The notes: generated from the sequence alone by a model not told the origin. A stretch of 64,000 nt of DNA from Chamaelirium japonicum (GCA_947650365.1 OX393551.1:63470644-63534643); one strand, 5' to 3'. Positions 22,703 to 36,155 are shown, counted from the first letter of the stretch. Program-made: numbers and translations.

Positions 22703-24833
22703 TATTGGAAACTAATCCGAGTCAGAGGCTCGCAGCGGAAACGATTTGGCGGTCGAATAGACCGTTCATGGTGCACGTTACACTATTTAACTTTTCATGG
22801 AAACTAAACTACATATGTGTGTATGTGTATGCACGATAATCGAAAACCCCTAACGGCAATCTAGCGTAATGATTAACTAGCATGGATGCAAATCATAATG
22901 CTCGCTAGATCTATATGTTAGATTACACATACCTTTCGTGCGGATCTTTTAACCGCGGAGGATTGTCTTCTTTGTCGATGGAGACGGAAGATCGTTCGCG
23001 AAGATGCCGACGGTACGAATGGAGATGTTGCCTTCTTGTTCACCCGATCTCACACGATGCACGGAACGTCGCTCTCGGATCTCTGAGTGCCTCCGAAGAA
23101 CGACCCTTCTCCTTCTTCAGAACTCCACGCGAGGAAGACGAAGTAGCAAGCGAGAAACGGGAGATGAAACGGGAGAGAACTCGAGAGATGAGACAGAGGG
23201 GGGTTCGGTTTCTGTATCACATGGGGCCGGCGCCCCATAGGTCTTTATAGGGCCGGCCAACACCCCTTGGATAAGGATCCAAGGGGATATTAACTCCCTC
23301 TCATTATCTCTCCATTATCTCCCTTTTATCTCTCCGCGTATTTATCCGTTTTCCCACTTTTTAGGGCTCGATATTAACCGATTTATCGCCCCATCCCTAT
23401 CCATATGGCCGGCCCTATAGATGAGGGATTCTTATCCCTACATCATAGGGCCGGCCCTAGTGAGGTGTCCCACCACTAGGGTCGGCCAACAGTGAGGTCC
23501 GGTAGAGTGAGGTTTTTACCAAAACGCCCCGACGCCTCATTTTGACCATTTCTAGCGTGCGATACCTAACGGCCATTACTTAAGTGATATCTACTAGTTA
23601 CTTACTATTAACTGAGGCCACCGGAAGGTGCCTCTAGCAAAGTCAACTAGTCAACTCGCAACATACCCCGGTGCATCGCACCTATGTAGCGAAGTTCACT
23701 TATGGCTAGGGATTACAACATACGACTCCGCACTAGTCTCGGGCTCAACCCATAGTACTCGTATGTAGTTACGCATCTACCGTGCTCTAGTGCCAAGCAC
23801 ACACGGAGCGTATACTTCTTTCTTCCTCCTGCTTATGGTGTTCCGAGGAGACGGTTCAAGAACCGTACATAATGTTGATAAGGTGGAACCATCAGGAACC
23901 GGGGTTCATGGCTTCCAACTCAAGCTCGATCGACACACTACCCGAGTGTACCATCGATCCTCTGAGCTCGAGTTAACCTGCGTAGCCACCCAGAGTGCGA
24001 CGCAGGCTGCACTCCAATTCACCCAGACTTACTATGTTCTCCATCATACCCCTGCTCTCCGCTTAGTAGTGGTAAACCCGCTGTCCCTCCACTTGATGCC
24101 ATGATTCACTTCGAGCGGTGAAGACTACCGTCAGACTCGAATGATCATATGACTTGGTTCCTTCCAGGTTGACCTATACATCGTACCTCTGATTACCCCG
24201 TCGAGTAACCGAACCCGGTCAACAGTCAAACTGATGACCACCAGGCCTGGGTTTGGTACAGTGTAAGTCACACCAAGGAACGCACCTCCCATCAGGGGTG
24301 TGGATGGCCTGCAGGAGTGACACGCTAATGCAACGCCAACCGGGTAACCCAGTACACCGTGGTTTTGGATCACTGCATATGGACCCTCACACATTGGTGC
24401 GCCAAAGTACCACACAACTGGTTAGTCCATCAGTCGTGGTTCCTCAGGGTTTAGGACCGTTTTACCCTAAGCAGAAACACGGCTTAGTGTACCAGTGTCT
24501 GCTCACTGATCTGTACACCGTGTTAGTTCCGTTCAGCCACAGACACTGTGCCTGGTGATGACCATGGTGAAGACATCCCATGAACTGTCATCGCCAACAG
24601 CTTAACATGATGAGGCGACCAACCTGATCATAGCTGCGAACTTATTTAGGTTATACGGGACCAATCCACTTAGTCTTCAACTCAGTGGACTACCATATAA
24701 CCATGGCTCTCTGTTCTCTAAAGAACACGTAACTAAGTTACGCACCTATATGCATCTCATATATTAATAACTATCAATCTTTATTAGACCAAAACATAAA
24801 GTTTTACAAGCTTAGAACACATCAATCCTAACA
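22703..24833 (-). mobile_element. Solo LTR of a related Ty1-copia family
   Basis: 2131 bp, beginning TATTGGAAAC (a decayed TG) and ending CCTAACA. It is flanked by an exact 5 bp duplication CTTTA (22698-22702 and 24834-24838). Several stretches match the 12059 LTR in the same order, for example 'gataaggtggaacc', 'cccagagtgcgacgcaggct' (about 23990 against 13410) and 'ggtttaggacc'; it is therefore a cousin family in the same orientation. No internal region is present. The exact TSD shows it formed by LTR-LTR recombination of one insertion. Short ORFs within are not supported. Confidence 0.88.
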
Positions 24834-27628
24834 CTTTATTCATATAAATTACGCAAAGAGTCCAAATGGGTCCCACTATATTATAGGGAAGGTATATCTA
24901 TATCTCAAATCGGTAACTTTAACACCAGTATCTGTGTGGCCAAAATATAAAGAGTCTCATAGTTAGATGGGATCCTACTATTATAGGATCGTTTTGCATG
25001 TAGTAGATTACAAGAAAGTCCAAGTAGAACCTTATCCAGTTGGTAGGTTTAACTATATTATAGGGGAGTACATCTATGTGTCAAAGGGATGACTTTAACA
25101 CCCGTATCTGTATAACCAAAATATAGAGTCCCATAACTATGAGGGATCCCACTATTATGGGATCCTTAATCATATAGTAGATTATGAGATGAGTCCAAGT
25201 GGGTTCTACTCCAGTCGATATGATCTACTATATTATAGGTGGGTACATCTATGTGTCGAAATGGTAACTTTAAAACCCATATTTGTGTGGTGAAACTAGA
25301 AAGAGTCACATAGTTAGGAGGGTTCCTACTATTTTAGGATCCTTATTTATATAGTAGATTATGAAATGAGTCCAAATGGGGTTCACTCCAGTTGACAAGG
25401 TCAACTACAGTAATGGAGGGTATATTTATATATAAAAGGAGTGACTTTAACACGTATATATGTAGCAAAAATATAAAGGTCCCATAGCTATGATAGGTCC
25501 TACTATTATGATATCTTTATTTATATAGTAGATAAGAAAAGGATTCCAAGTGGGGCCCACTCTAGTTGATAATTACGACTACTTATAGGGGTATATCTAT
25601 ATATGTAAAGGGGTAGCCTTGACACGTATATATGTGCGACCAAAATATAAAGAGTCTTATAGTTAGGATAGATCCCTCTATTATAGAATCTTTATTCATA
25701 TAATAGATTATAAGAGATGTCCAAGTGGGGCCCACTCCAATTGATAAGGTCAACTATATTATAAGGGGGTACAGTATAGTATCACTAGGTGACTTTAATC
25801 CCCGCATCTATGTAGCCAAAATATAAAGAATTTTAGAGCTAGAAGGGGGCCATTTATTATGGGATCCTAATTTATATAGTAGATTACAAAAGGAGTCCAA
25901 GTGGGGCCCAATCTAGTTGACAAGGTCAACTATATTATATGGGGTACATTTATATATCAAATAGGTGATTTTAACACCCGTATCTGTGTTGCCAAAATAT
26001 AAAGAGTCTTATAGTTAGGTGGGGTCCTTCTATTGTGGGATTCTTATTCATGTACTATATTTTGAAAGGAGTCTAAGTAGGGCCTATTCCATCTATCAAG
26101 GTCATCTAAATAATAGGGGGTATATATTTGTGTTAAAGGAAAAACTTTAACACCCGTATCTATATGGCCAAAATATAAATATTCCCATATCTAGGTGGTG
26201 TCCTACTATTGTAGGATCTTTTTTTATATAGTAGATTATGAAAAGTATCTAAGTGGGGCCCACTAAGGTTGACAAGGTCGACAGAATTATTGAAGGGTAT
26301 ATCTATGTGTCAAAAGGGTAACTTAACACCCGTATCTGTGTGAGCAAACTATAAAAATTTTAAAACGAGGTGGGGTCTGAGTATTGTGGGATTCTTATTC
26401 ATATAGAAGATTACTGGAGGGTCCATATGGGGTCCACTGTAGTTAACAAGGTCGACTATATTATAGAGGGTACATCTTTGTGTCAAAAGGGTGACTCTAA
26501 TACCCACATATATGTGGCCCAAATATAAAGAGTCCCTCAGCTAGGAGGGGTCTGACTATTATGAGATCCTTATTCAAGTTGTAGATTACAAAATGAGTCG
26601 TAGTGTTCCACTCTAGTTAACAATGCCGACTACATTAACACCCGTATATGTGTGTCTTACAGAAGTAGATTATTCGAGGAGTCCAAGTGGGCCCACTCTA
26701 GATGACAAAGTCGACTACTTATATTGGCTTTATCTATATATAAAAAGAGGTAACTTTGACACCTATATATGTGTGGCCAAAATATAAATAGTATCATAGC
26801 TAGGAGGGGTTCCACTTTTATGGGATCCTTATTCATATAGTAGATTACGAAAGGAGTCCAAGTGAGGCCCTTTCTAGTTGATTAAGTTGACTATATTACA
26901 AGAGGTGTATTTATGAATCAAAGGGGTAACTTTAATACCCGTATCTGTTTGACCAAAATATAAAGGATCCCATAGGTAGGTGGGGCCATACTATTGTAGC
27001 ATCCTTATTCATATAGTAGATCACGAAAGAAGTCCAAGTAGAGCCCACTACAGTTGACAAAGTCGTCAACATTATAGAGGGTAAATCTATGTATCAAATT
27101 AGTGACTTTAACACCCATATATGTCTGGCCAAAATATAAATTCCTATAGCTAGGATGGGTCTTACTATTGTGGGATCTTAATTTATATAGTAGATTACAA
27201 TAAGAGTCTAAGTGGAGCCCACTCTAACAAGGTCAATTATATAATAGGGGGTACATCTATGTATCAAAAGGGTGACTTTAATACCCGTATCTGTGTGGCT
27301 AAAATATAAATAGTTCCATAGTTAGGTGGGGTTCCACTATTGGGGAATCCTTAATAATATAGTAGATTACGAAAGGAGTCCAAGTCAGTACCACTTTAGT
27401 TGACAAGGTCGATTGCACTATGTGTCAAAAGGGTAACTTTAACTCCCACATCAGTGTGACCAAAATATAAAGAGTCCCATAGCTAGGAAGGATTCTATAA
27501 TTATGAAATCCTTAAATATATACTTGATTATAAGAAGTGTCTAAGTGGGGCCTACTCCAGTTGATAAGATCAACTACATTATAAAGGGGTATGTTTTTGT
27601 GTCAAAAGTATGACTTTAACATCCATAT
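24834..27628. repeat. Satellite array, block 4
   Basis: Resumes in register with 'ctttattcatataaattacg'. Includes landmark monomers 'gagcaaactata' near 26341 and 'gtgtcttacagaagtagatt' near 26650. The block ends at an abnormal junction at 27628/27629, where 'taacatccatatc' runs straight into the interior of element E. Confidence 0.9.
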
Positions 27629-28909
27629 CGAACGGAATGGAAATCTCGATAATATCATGATATTTTGAAAGATATATTTGTCAGCACGAAATATCGCGAT
27701 TTATCATGCCAAAACACTGATTCACATCAATTTCTTAAAAATTTGAGATATTTCAAAAAATTTCAAATTTTTTTGAGATTTTATCTCTGAAATGTTAGGA
27801 CTAACTGGTTATAAAACAGAACTGAGGGTTTCATTCTCAGTATCCTATTTATATATAATTATATTTAATTAAATATCGTCTTATTTAACTTTATTTTATC
27901 TATTTACTTTAAGTTATTATATATAAATATGCAAATACCCCCCATTTTATTTTAATTAAAATATCAAAAAAATCAAAAACCAAGTGAATCAAAAAATGTA
28001 CTTTAAGTTTTAGTAAGAAAAAAATAGTTTTTTTGGTTTTTCATATAATTTGTATATTGAGAAAAGTGGTTAAATCAACTCATTTTTAGCTCAAGACTAC
28101 ACTAGACTAGGGGTGCAACTTGTGTAAAACTGAAAACCGACCCAACCCGACCTAAATGGGTAGGGTTGGTTCTGGTATTTGGATTAAATGGGTTGGTTCG
28201 GTTCTAAGTTTTGTGCACCCGACTAAATACGGGTCGGTTCCGAGTTAAGGCTCGGGTAGACCCGACCCAACCTGAGGACCAAACTCATATATATTAGTCC
28301 ACATATATATATATGTCACGACTTTGGACTTTTGAGCTCCATCACACTACCATCTGAGTAAATGTTATTTGTTTGCTAATGTTGAACCAACTACCAAGAG
28401 AATTCAATGGGTGGTTAAAGCCTAAACCTAACATAGACCTTTAGTTTGCTAGTAATTAGTTGATAACCATTAGTTTTTTAGACCAACTCCACACCCGAGA
28501 ACTAACCCGTACCAGCCTGCTCTTAGTATGGGTTGGGTTGGTTTCGGTTTCAATATGGTAGAGCCGAACTAGTTCGGTTCGGTTCCGGATTGGCTCAAAC
28601 TCGAACAACCCGATCCGAGTTGCAACCCTACACAAGACTGCACAAGACTCACAGACTCAAATGCAGAATATATACTTTGTGAAGCTCTACACCCATAGAT
28701 ATGGTATAAATATTATCTGAGTGTTCCAAATTATTTATATATACTTGGTTTATGACTATGTAGAGATTCACTGAAAAATTCTATTAAAAATTCAATATTT
28801 TCACCATTTCTATAAAATCATAATATTTCCACACTATCAAAATATTTTCACGAAAATTTCCATATCGAGAGGGTCAAAATATTAATCAAAATAGAAATTT
28901 CAAACCTTG
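27629..28909. mobile_element. Element E copy 3, 5'-truncated and carrying a hAT MITE
   Basis: The first ~95 bp of E are missing. The junction lies at a shared 'atatc', consistent with a microhomology deletion joining a satellite 'ccatatc' to the E-internal 'gatatcgaacgg'. The rest is collinear with other copies except for the MITE at 28108-28630. The right end 'caaaccttg' is followed by the usual 'gctatgag'. Confidence 0.75.
28108..28630. mobile_element. hAT-type MITE nested in E copy 3
   Basis: 523 bp. Starts TAGGGGTGCAACTTG and ends CGAGTTGCAACCCTA, forming terminal inverted repeats of about 15 bp. The flanks CACTAGAC (28100-28107) and CACAAGAC (28631-28638) are an 8 bp TSD with one mismatch. 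The TIR sequence and the 8 bp TSD are typical of plant hAT MITEs. The interior is rich in 'gggtcgggttggtt'-like runs and is non-coding. Confidence 0.9.
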
Positions 28910-31900
28910 GCTATGAGGGATCATAATTATGGGATCATTATTTATATAGTAGATTACGAGAGGAGTCCAAATAGGGCCGACTCTAGTTGATGAGGTCGTC
29001 TACTTTAAAGGGGGTACATCCAAGTAGGGCCTGCTCCAGTTGGCAATGTCCTTATTCATGTAGTAGAGTATAGGAGGAGTCCAAATGGGTCCACTCTAGT
29101 TTTCAAGGCCGTCAATATTATAGGAAGTACATCTATATATCAAATGGGTGATTTTAACACCCGTATCTATGTGGACATAATATAAAAAGTCCCATAGGTA
29201 GGAGGGGTCCTATTATTATTAGATATGTATTTATGTCGTAGATTATAAGAGGAGTCCAAGTGGGGCCACTCTAGTTCATAAACTCAACTATATTATAGGT
29301 GGGTACATCTATGTGTCAAAAAAATAACTTTAACATCCGTATTTGAGTGGCCAAAATATAAAGAGTATCATACTTAAGAGAAGCCCCACTATTATGGAAT
29401 CCTTATTTGTGAAGTAGATTACGAATGAAGAAAAAGTAGGACCCGCAATGGGGTACATCAATATATAGTAGATTACGAATGGAGTCAAAGTAGGGCCCAT
29501 AAGCATGGTAAAATATAAAATATCCTACAGCTAGGAGTGTGGGGTCCTTATTCATGTAGTAGATTACGAAATGTGTCCAAGTGGGCCACTCCATTTGACA
29601 AAGTCGGCTACATTATAGCGGGAAACATCTGTGTCAAATGGGTGACTTTAACACCCATATCTATATGGTGAAAATATCAAGAGTCATATACCTAGGAAAG
29701 GTCTTACTAATATAGGATCCTTATTTATGTAATAGATTATAAGAAGACAACAAGTGGGGCCTAATCTTTTTGAGAAAGTTGATTACATTATAGAGGGTAT
29801 ATATATGTGTCAAAGGGGTAACTTTAACACCCGCATCTGTGTGCCCAAAAAATAAAGAGTCTCATTGCTAGAGGGATCCCAGTATTAAGGCATCCTTATT
29901 CATATAGTAGATTACGAAAGTAATGCAAGTAGGGCCACTCCAGTTGATAAGATCGACTATATTACATGAGGGAAGATCTATGTATCAAAGAGGTGACTTT
30001 AATACCCGCATCTGTGTGGCTAAAATCTTGATAACTTTAACACCAGCATATGTGTGGCCAAAATATAAAGAGTCCCATAGCTAGGTGGGACCCTATTATT
30101 GTAGGATCCTTATTCTTGTAGTAGATTCGAGAGGAGTCCAAGTAGGTCCCACTCCAGTTGATAAGTTCGACTATATTATAGGGGAGTACATCTATGTATC
30201 AAAGGGGTGACTTTAACACCCTCATCTGTGTGACCAAAATATAGGGTCCCATAACTAGGAGGGTTCCCACTATTATGGGATCCTTAATCATATAGTAGAT
30301 TACGATAGGAGTCTAAGTGGGTCCCACTCAAGGTGATATGATCTACTATATTATATGTGGGTATATCTATGTGTCAAAATGATGACTTTAAAATCCGCAT
30401 CTATATGGCGAAAATATAAAGAAGGGTATATTTCTATATCAAATAGGTGACTTTAACACTCATATATATGTGGCAAAAATATAAAGGGTCCAATAGCTAG
30501 GATAGGTCCTACTATTGTGAGATCTTTATTTATGTAGTAAATAATAAAAGGAGTCCAAGTGGGGACCACTTTAGTTAACAATTTCAACTACTTATAGGGG
30601 TACATCTATGTATATAAAGGGATAACTTTAACACACATATATGTGCGACCAAAATATAAAGAGTCTCATAGTTAGGATAGATCCCACTATTATAGACTCC
30701 TTATTCATATAGTATATTATGACCGGTGTCCAAGTGGGGCCCACTATAGTTGACAAGGTCAACTATATTATAAGGGGGTACTTTATAGTGTCAATAGGGT
30801 GACTTTAACCCCCGTATCTGTGTGGCTAAAATATAAAGCATTTCATAACAGGGCCATTTATTATGGGATCCTAATTCATATAGTAGATTACGAGATGAGC
30901 CTAAGTGGGACCCAATCTAGTTGACAAGGTAGACTAAATTATATGGGGTATATCTATATATCTAATGGGTGATTTTAATACCCGCATCTGTGTGGCCAAA
31001 ATATAAAGAGTCTCATAGATAGGAGGGGTCCTACTATTGTGGGTTTCTTATTCATGTACTTGATTATGAAAGTAGTCCAAATGGGGCCTATTCCAACTGT
31101 CAAGGTCGTCTAAATAATAGGGGGTATATCTATATTTCAAAGGAAAAACTTTAATACCCGCATCTATATGGCCAAAAAATAAAGATTCTTATATCTAGGT
31201 GGTGTCCCACTATTGTAAGAACATTATTTATATCTTAGATTATGAGAAGAGTCTAAGTGGGGCCCACTATTGTTGACAAGGTCGACAGAATTATTGGGGG
31301 AGTTTATCTACTATCAAAGGGGTAACATAACACCTGCATCTATGTGAGCAAAGGATAAAGAGTTTTAAAACGAGGTAGGGTCCCAGTATTGTGGGATTCT
31401 TATTCATATAGAAGATTACGTGGAGGGTCCAAGTAGGGTTCACTATAGTTAACAAAGTCGACTATATTATAGAGGGTACATCTTTGTATCAAAGGGGTAA
31501 CTTTAACACCCACATATGTGTAGCCCAAATATAAAGAGTCACATAGCTAGGAGAGGTCCTACTATTATAGAATCCTTATTCAAGTTGTAGATTATAAAAT
31601 AAGTCATAGTGTCCCACTCTAGTTAACAATGCCAACTATATTAACACCCGTATCTGTGTGTCTTATGAAAGTAGATTATTATTAGAGTCCAAGTGGGGCC
31701 CACTCTAGATGACAAAGTTGACTACTTATAGGGGCTATATCTATATGTAAAAAGTGGTAACTTTGACATCCGTTTATGTGTGGCCAAAATATAAATAGTA
31801 TCATAGCTAAGAGGGGTTCCACTTTTATAGGATCTTTATTCATATATTAGATTATGAAAGGAGTTCAAGTGAGGCCCTCTCTAGTTGATTATGTCGACTA

Positions 31901-32684
31901 TATTATAAGAGGTGCATTTATGTGTCAAAAGGGTAACTTTAACACCCGTATCTATTTGGCCAAAATATAAAGTGTCTCATAGGTAAGTGGGGTCCTACTA
32001 TTGTACGATCCTAATTTATATAGTAGATTACGAAAGAAGTCCCAGTAGAACCCACTCCAATTGACAATTATATTATAAAGGGTAAATATATATTAAATTA
32101 GTAAATTTAACACCCATATATGTCTGGCCAAAATATAAAGTCCTATAACTATGACGGTTCTTATTATTATGGGATCTTAATTTATACAGTAGATTACAAG
32201 AGGAGTCAAGGTGGAGCCCACTCTAGTTGACTAGGTTGACTATATTATACGGGGTACATCTATGTATCAAAGGCGTGACTTTAACACCCATATCTGTGTG
32301 GCCAAAATATAAATAGTCTCATACTTAGGAGGGGTCCTACTATAGGGGAATCCTTAATAATGTAATAGATTACGAAAGGAGTCCAAGTCGGTCCCACTCT
32401 GGTTGATAAGGTCGATTGCATTATAGGGGGTGCATTTATGTGTCAAAGAGGTAACTTTAACTCTCGCTTTAGTGTGACATAAATATAAAGAGTCTCACAG
32501 TTAGAAAAGATCCTATAATTATAAAATCATTAAATACATAGTAGATTATAAGAAGAGTCCAAGTGGGGCCCACTAGAGTTGATAAGATCAACTATATTAT
32601 AGAGGGGTACATCTATATGTCAAAAGTATAACTTTAACACCCATATCTGTATAGCCAAAATATAAAAAGTCTCATAGCTAGGAG
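28910..32684. repeat. Satellite array, block 5 (contracted B unit)
   Basis: Three internal deletions stand out against block 34009-48463. Near 29041 'ctccagttggcaa' joins 'tgtccttattc' (about 2.0 kb lost). Near 30027 'ggctaaaat' joins 'cttgataacttt' (about 0.66 kb lost). Near 30423 'aaagaagggtata' marks about 0.12 kb lost. Landmarks 'gagcaaaggata' and 'gtgtcttatgaaag' lie near 31347 and 31660. Confidence 0.88.
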
Positions 32685-34008
32685 CAAGGTACAAAATCTC
32701 GATAATTTTTACAAAATATTATGAAATATCTTGGTTTTCTCAGGCTTCGGTATAAAATTCCTGTTGCGATATCAAACAGAATAGAAATCATGATAATATC
32801 ATAATATTTTGTGTGATATATTTGTCGGCACGAAATATCGTGATTTATCGTGCCAAAACATGCTGATTCACATCAATTTCCTGAAAATTTTAAGATATTT
32901 TAAAAAAATTTGAGAAATTTCAAGATTTTAGCTCCAAAATATTGGGACTGGCTGGTTATAAAAGGGGACTAGGGGTTTCATTCTTAGCAGCTTATTTATA
33001 TATAATAATATTTAATTAAATATTGTTTTACTTAACTTTTATTTTCTCTATTTATTTTAAGTTATTATATATAAATAAGCAAATACCCCTAGTTTGATTT
33101 CAATAAAAATATAAAAAAAATCAAAAACCAAGTGAATCAAAAAGTATACTTTCAGTTTTAGTAAGAAAAAATATTTTTTTGTTTTTCATAAAATTTGTAT
33201 GTTGAGAAAAGTTGTTAAATCAACTCATTTTTAGCTTAAAACTGCATAAGACTAGGGGTGCAACTTGGGTCGGGTAAAACCGAGAACCGACCCAACCCGA
33301 CCTAAATTGGTCGGGTTGGTTCTGGTATTTTGATTTTGATTAAATGGGTTGGTTCAGTTCTAAGTTTTGTGGACTTGACTAAATAAGGGTCGGTTCCGGG
33401 TTGAGGCTCGGGTAGACCCGACCCAACCCAGGAACCGAACTCATATATATTGGTCCACATATATATGCCATTGGTTTGGACTTTTGGGCTCCATCACACT
33501 AGCATACGAGTAAATGTTATTTGTTTGCTAACGTTGAACCAACTACCAAAAGAATTCAACGGGTGGCTAAAGCCTAAAACCTAACATGGACCTTTAGTTT
33601 GCTAGTAATTAGCCGATAACCATTATTTTTATAGACAAACTCCCAACCCTAGAACCAACCCGACCTAGTGTGGGTTGGGTTGGTTTGGGTCTAAATACAA
33701 GTTGGGTTTGTTCATTATGGTAGAACTGAACTAGTTTAGTTCGGTTCCGAGTTGGCTCAAACCCAAACCAACCCGACCCGAGTTGCACCCCTACACAAGA
33801 CTGCACATGACTCACAGACTCAAATGCAGAATATATGCTTTTTTAAGCTCTACACCCGTAAATATGGTACAAATATTATCTGAGTGTTCCAAATATTGCC
33901 TCTATTTCTCTAAAATCATCATATTTCCACACTGTCGAAATATTTTCATGAAATATTTCTATATCGAGAGGGTCGAAATATTGACCGAAATAGAAATTTT
34001 GAACCTTA
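32685..34008. mobile_element. Element E copy 4 carrying a hAT MITE
   Basis: Full-length E (starts CAAGGTACAAAATCTC, ends GAACCTTA) split by the MITE at 33253-33793. The flanks are 'gctaggag' and a decayed 'actctgag'. E without the MITE and one TSD copy is about 775 bp; the shortfall against 830 bp comes mainly from a deletion after 'gagtgttccaaat' near 33892, where 'tgcctctatttctc' follows directly and the 'gtgtatatatacttgg' segment is missing. Confidence 0.78.
33253..33793. mobile_element. hAT-type MITE nested in E copy 4
   Basis: 541 bp, TIRs TAGGGGTGCAACT.GGGTCGGG at both ends, TSD CATAAGAC (33245-33252) and CACAAGAC (33794-33801). It occupies exactly the same position in E as the copy at 28108, so both descend from one insertion. 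Confidence 0.92.
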
Positions 34009-35682
34009 ACTCTGAGGGGTCCTACTATTGTGGGATCGTTATTCATATAACAGATTACGAGAGGAATCCGAATAGGGCCGACTCTACTTGACGAGGTCTT
34101 CTACTTTAAAGGGGGTACATCCAAGTAGGGCCTTCTACAGTTGACAAGGTCGATAAAATTATAGAGGGTACATATATATATATAAAAAGGAGTGAATTTA
34201 ACACCCACTTTTGTGTGGCTAAAATATAAAGAGTCTCCTAGCTTGGAGGGGTCCTACTTTTGTGGGATCCTTATTCATCTAGTAGAAAACTAGATGAGTT
34301 CATGTGGGGCCCACTCAAATTGATAAGGTCGACTATATTATAGGGGGGTATATCTTTGTGTCAAATTAGTGAATTTAACACCCTCATCTGTGTGGCCAAA
34401 ATATAAAGAGTTTCATAGCTATAAGAGGCCTCATTATTATAGGATCCTTATTCATATATTAGATTACGAGAGGAGTCCAAGTGGGGCTCACTCCAAATGA
34501 CAAGGTCGACTAAATTATAGGGGGTACATCTGTGTGTCAAAGGGGTGACTTTAGTATCCGTATTTGTGTGACCCAAATATAAAGAGTCCCACAACTAGAT
34601 GGGTACCCACTATTATGATATTCTTATTCATGTAGTAGCTTATAAAAGGAGTCCAAGTAGGCTCACTTCAATTGACAAGGTCGACTACATTATACATTGT
34701 ATATCTATGTGTCAAAAGGGTAACTTTAACAACCATATTTGTATGGCCAAAATATAAAGAGTCTCATAGCTAAGTGGGTCTTACTATTAGGAGATATTTA
34801 TTAATATAGTAAATTATAAGAAGAGTCCAAGTAGGGCCCACTCCGGTTGGCTAGGTCGATAATTATAGGTGATACATTTATGAGTCAAAGGGGTGACTTT
34901 AACACTCATATCTGTAAAAAATCCCATAACTGGGTAGGGTCCCATTATTGTGGGATTCTAATTTATGTAGTAGATTATATAAGAAGTCCAAAAGGGGCCA
35001 AATTCTAGTCAACCAAGGCGACAATATAATGGGGGGTACATCTTAGTATCAAAAGGGTAACATTAACATACCCATCTGTATTGCCTAAATATAAAATCTC
35101 ATAGCTAAGAGGGGTCCCACTATTATAGAATCCTTACTCATGTGGGTCCCAATCAAATTGATAATATCGACTATAATATAGGGGGTACATCTATGCATTA
35201 AATGGGTGACTTTAACACTAGTATCCGGATGGCCAAAATATAAAGTCATATAGTTAGGAGAGATCCCCACTATTATAGGATACTTATTCATATAATAACT
35301 TACAAAATGAGTCCAATTATGTCACACTCTAGTTGACAAGGTTGACTACATTATAGCGTGGTACATCAATGTATCAAAGGGGTAACATAAATATCTGTAT
35401 CTGTGTGGACAAAATATAAAAAATCCAATAGGTATGTAGGGTCCCAATATTGTGGGATCCTTATTTATGTAGTAGATTATGAGAGGAGTCCAAGTAAAAC
35501 CCACGCTAGTTAACAAGGTTGACTACCTTATAGGGGGTACTTCTATGTGTCAAAGGAGTAACTTTAACATATGTTTCTATGTAACCAAAATATAAAGAGT
35601 CTCATAGCTAGGAGGGGTACCACTATTGTGGTATCTATATTCATGTAGTAGATTATAAGAGGAGTCTAAATAAGGCCCATTC
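34009..35682. repeat. Satellite array, block 6
   Basis: The same monomer order as after other E copies, including the hybrid junction monomer (~34115) and the shortened monomer near 35120-35150. It ends at the gypsy target CATTC (35678-35682). Confidence 0.9.
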
Positions 35683-35715
35683 TGTGGGTGCAAATTTTGG
35701 CAAGAAGTCTGCAAA

Positions 35716-36097
35716 CAGCGGGACCCACCGGCCCTGCCTGGTGGGACCCCGAAGACAACAGCGGGACCCACCAGCCCTGCCTGGTGGGCCCCCGAGTACC
35801 ACAGTGGGACCCACCGGCCCTGCCTGGTGGGCCCCCGAAGACTACAGCGGGACCCACCGACCCTGCCTGGTGGGCCCCCGAGTACCACAGTGGGATCCAC
35901 CGGCCCTGCCTGGTGGGCCCCCGAAGACTACAGCGGGACCCACCGGCCCCGCCTGGTGGGCCCCCGAGTACCACAGCAGGGACCCACCGGCCCTGCCTGG
36001 TGGGCCCCCGAGTACCACAGCGGGACCCACCAGCCCTGCCTGGTGGGCCCCCTAAGACAGTAGCGGGGCCCGCCAGCTTTACCTGGAGAATCCCCAG
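35716..36097. repeat. ~43 bp hairpin minisatellite in U3 of the 5' LTR
   Basis: Eight good units plus one degenerate unit. Each has CCCACCGGCCCTGCCTGGTGGG, where CCCACC pairs with GGTGGG, so every unit can fold back. Two unit types, linked by 'cgagtaccacag' and 'cgaagactacag', alternate over the middle of the array, giving an 86 bp second-order period. The same array is at 42765-43146 in the other LTR. Confidence 0.93.
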
Positions 36098-36147
36098 ATG
36101 CTGCAGCAGAAACCGCCATTTAACCCAGAATTCCCACCAGAGAATCC

Positions 36148-36155
36148 TATAAATA
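36148..36155 (+). promoter_or_regulatory. TATA box of the TR-GAG 5' LTR
   Basis: TATAAATA (then G) is the canonical plant TATA sequence, placed 3' of the minisatellite and about 410 bp before the LTR end. Transcription would be expected to start about 30 bp downstream, near 36180, marking U3/R. The 3' LTR has the same box at 43197-43204. Confidence 0.75.

Noticed and set aside
35577-36152. Several overlapping Gly/Pro/Arg-rich ORFs on both strands (also 42627-43201)
   Set aside because: They are translations of the ~43 bp LTR minisatellite, open in many frames on both strands. The reading frame does not favour any strand or start.
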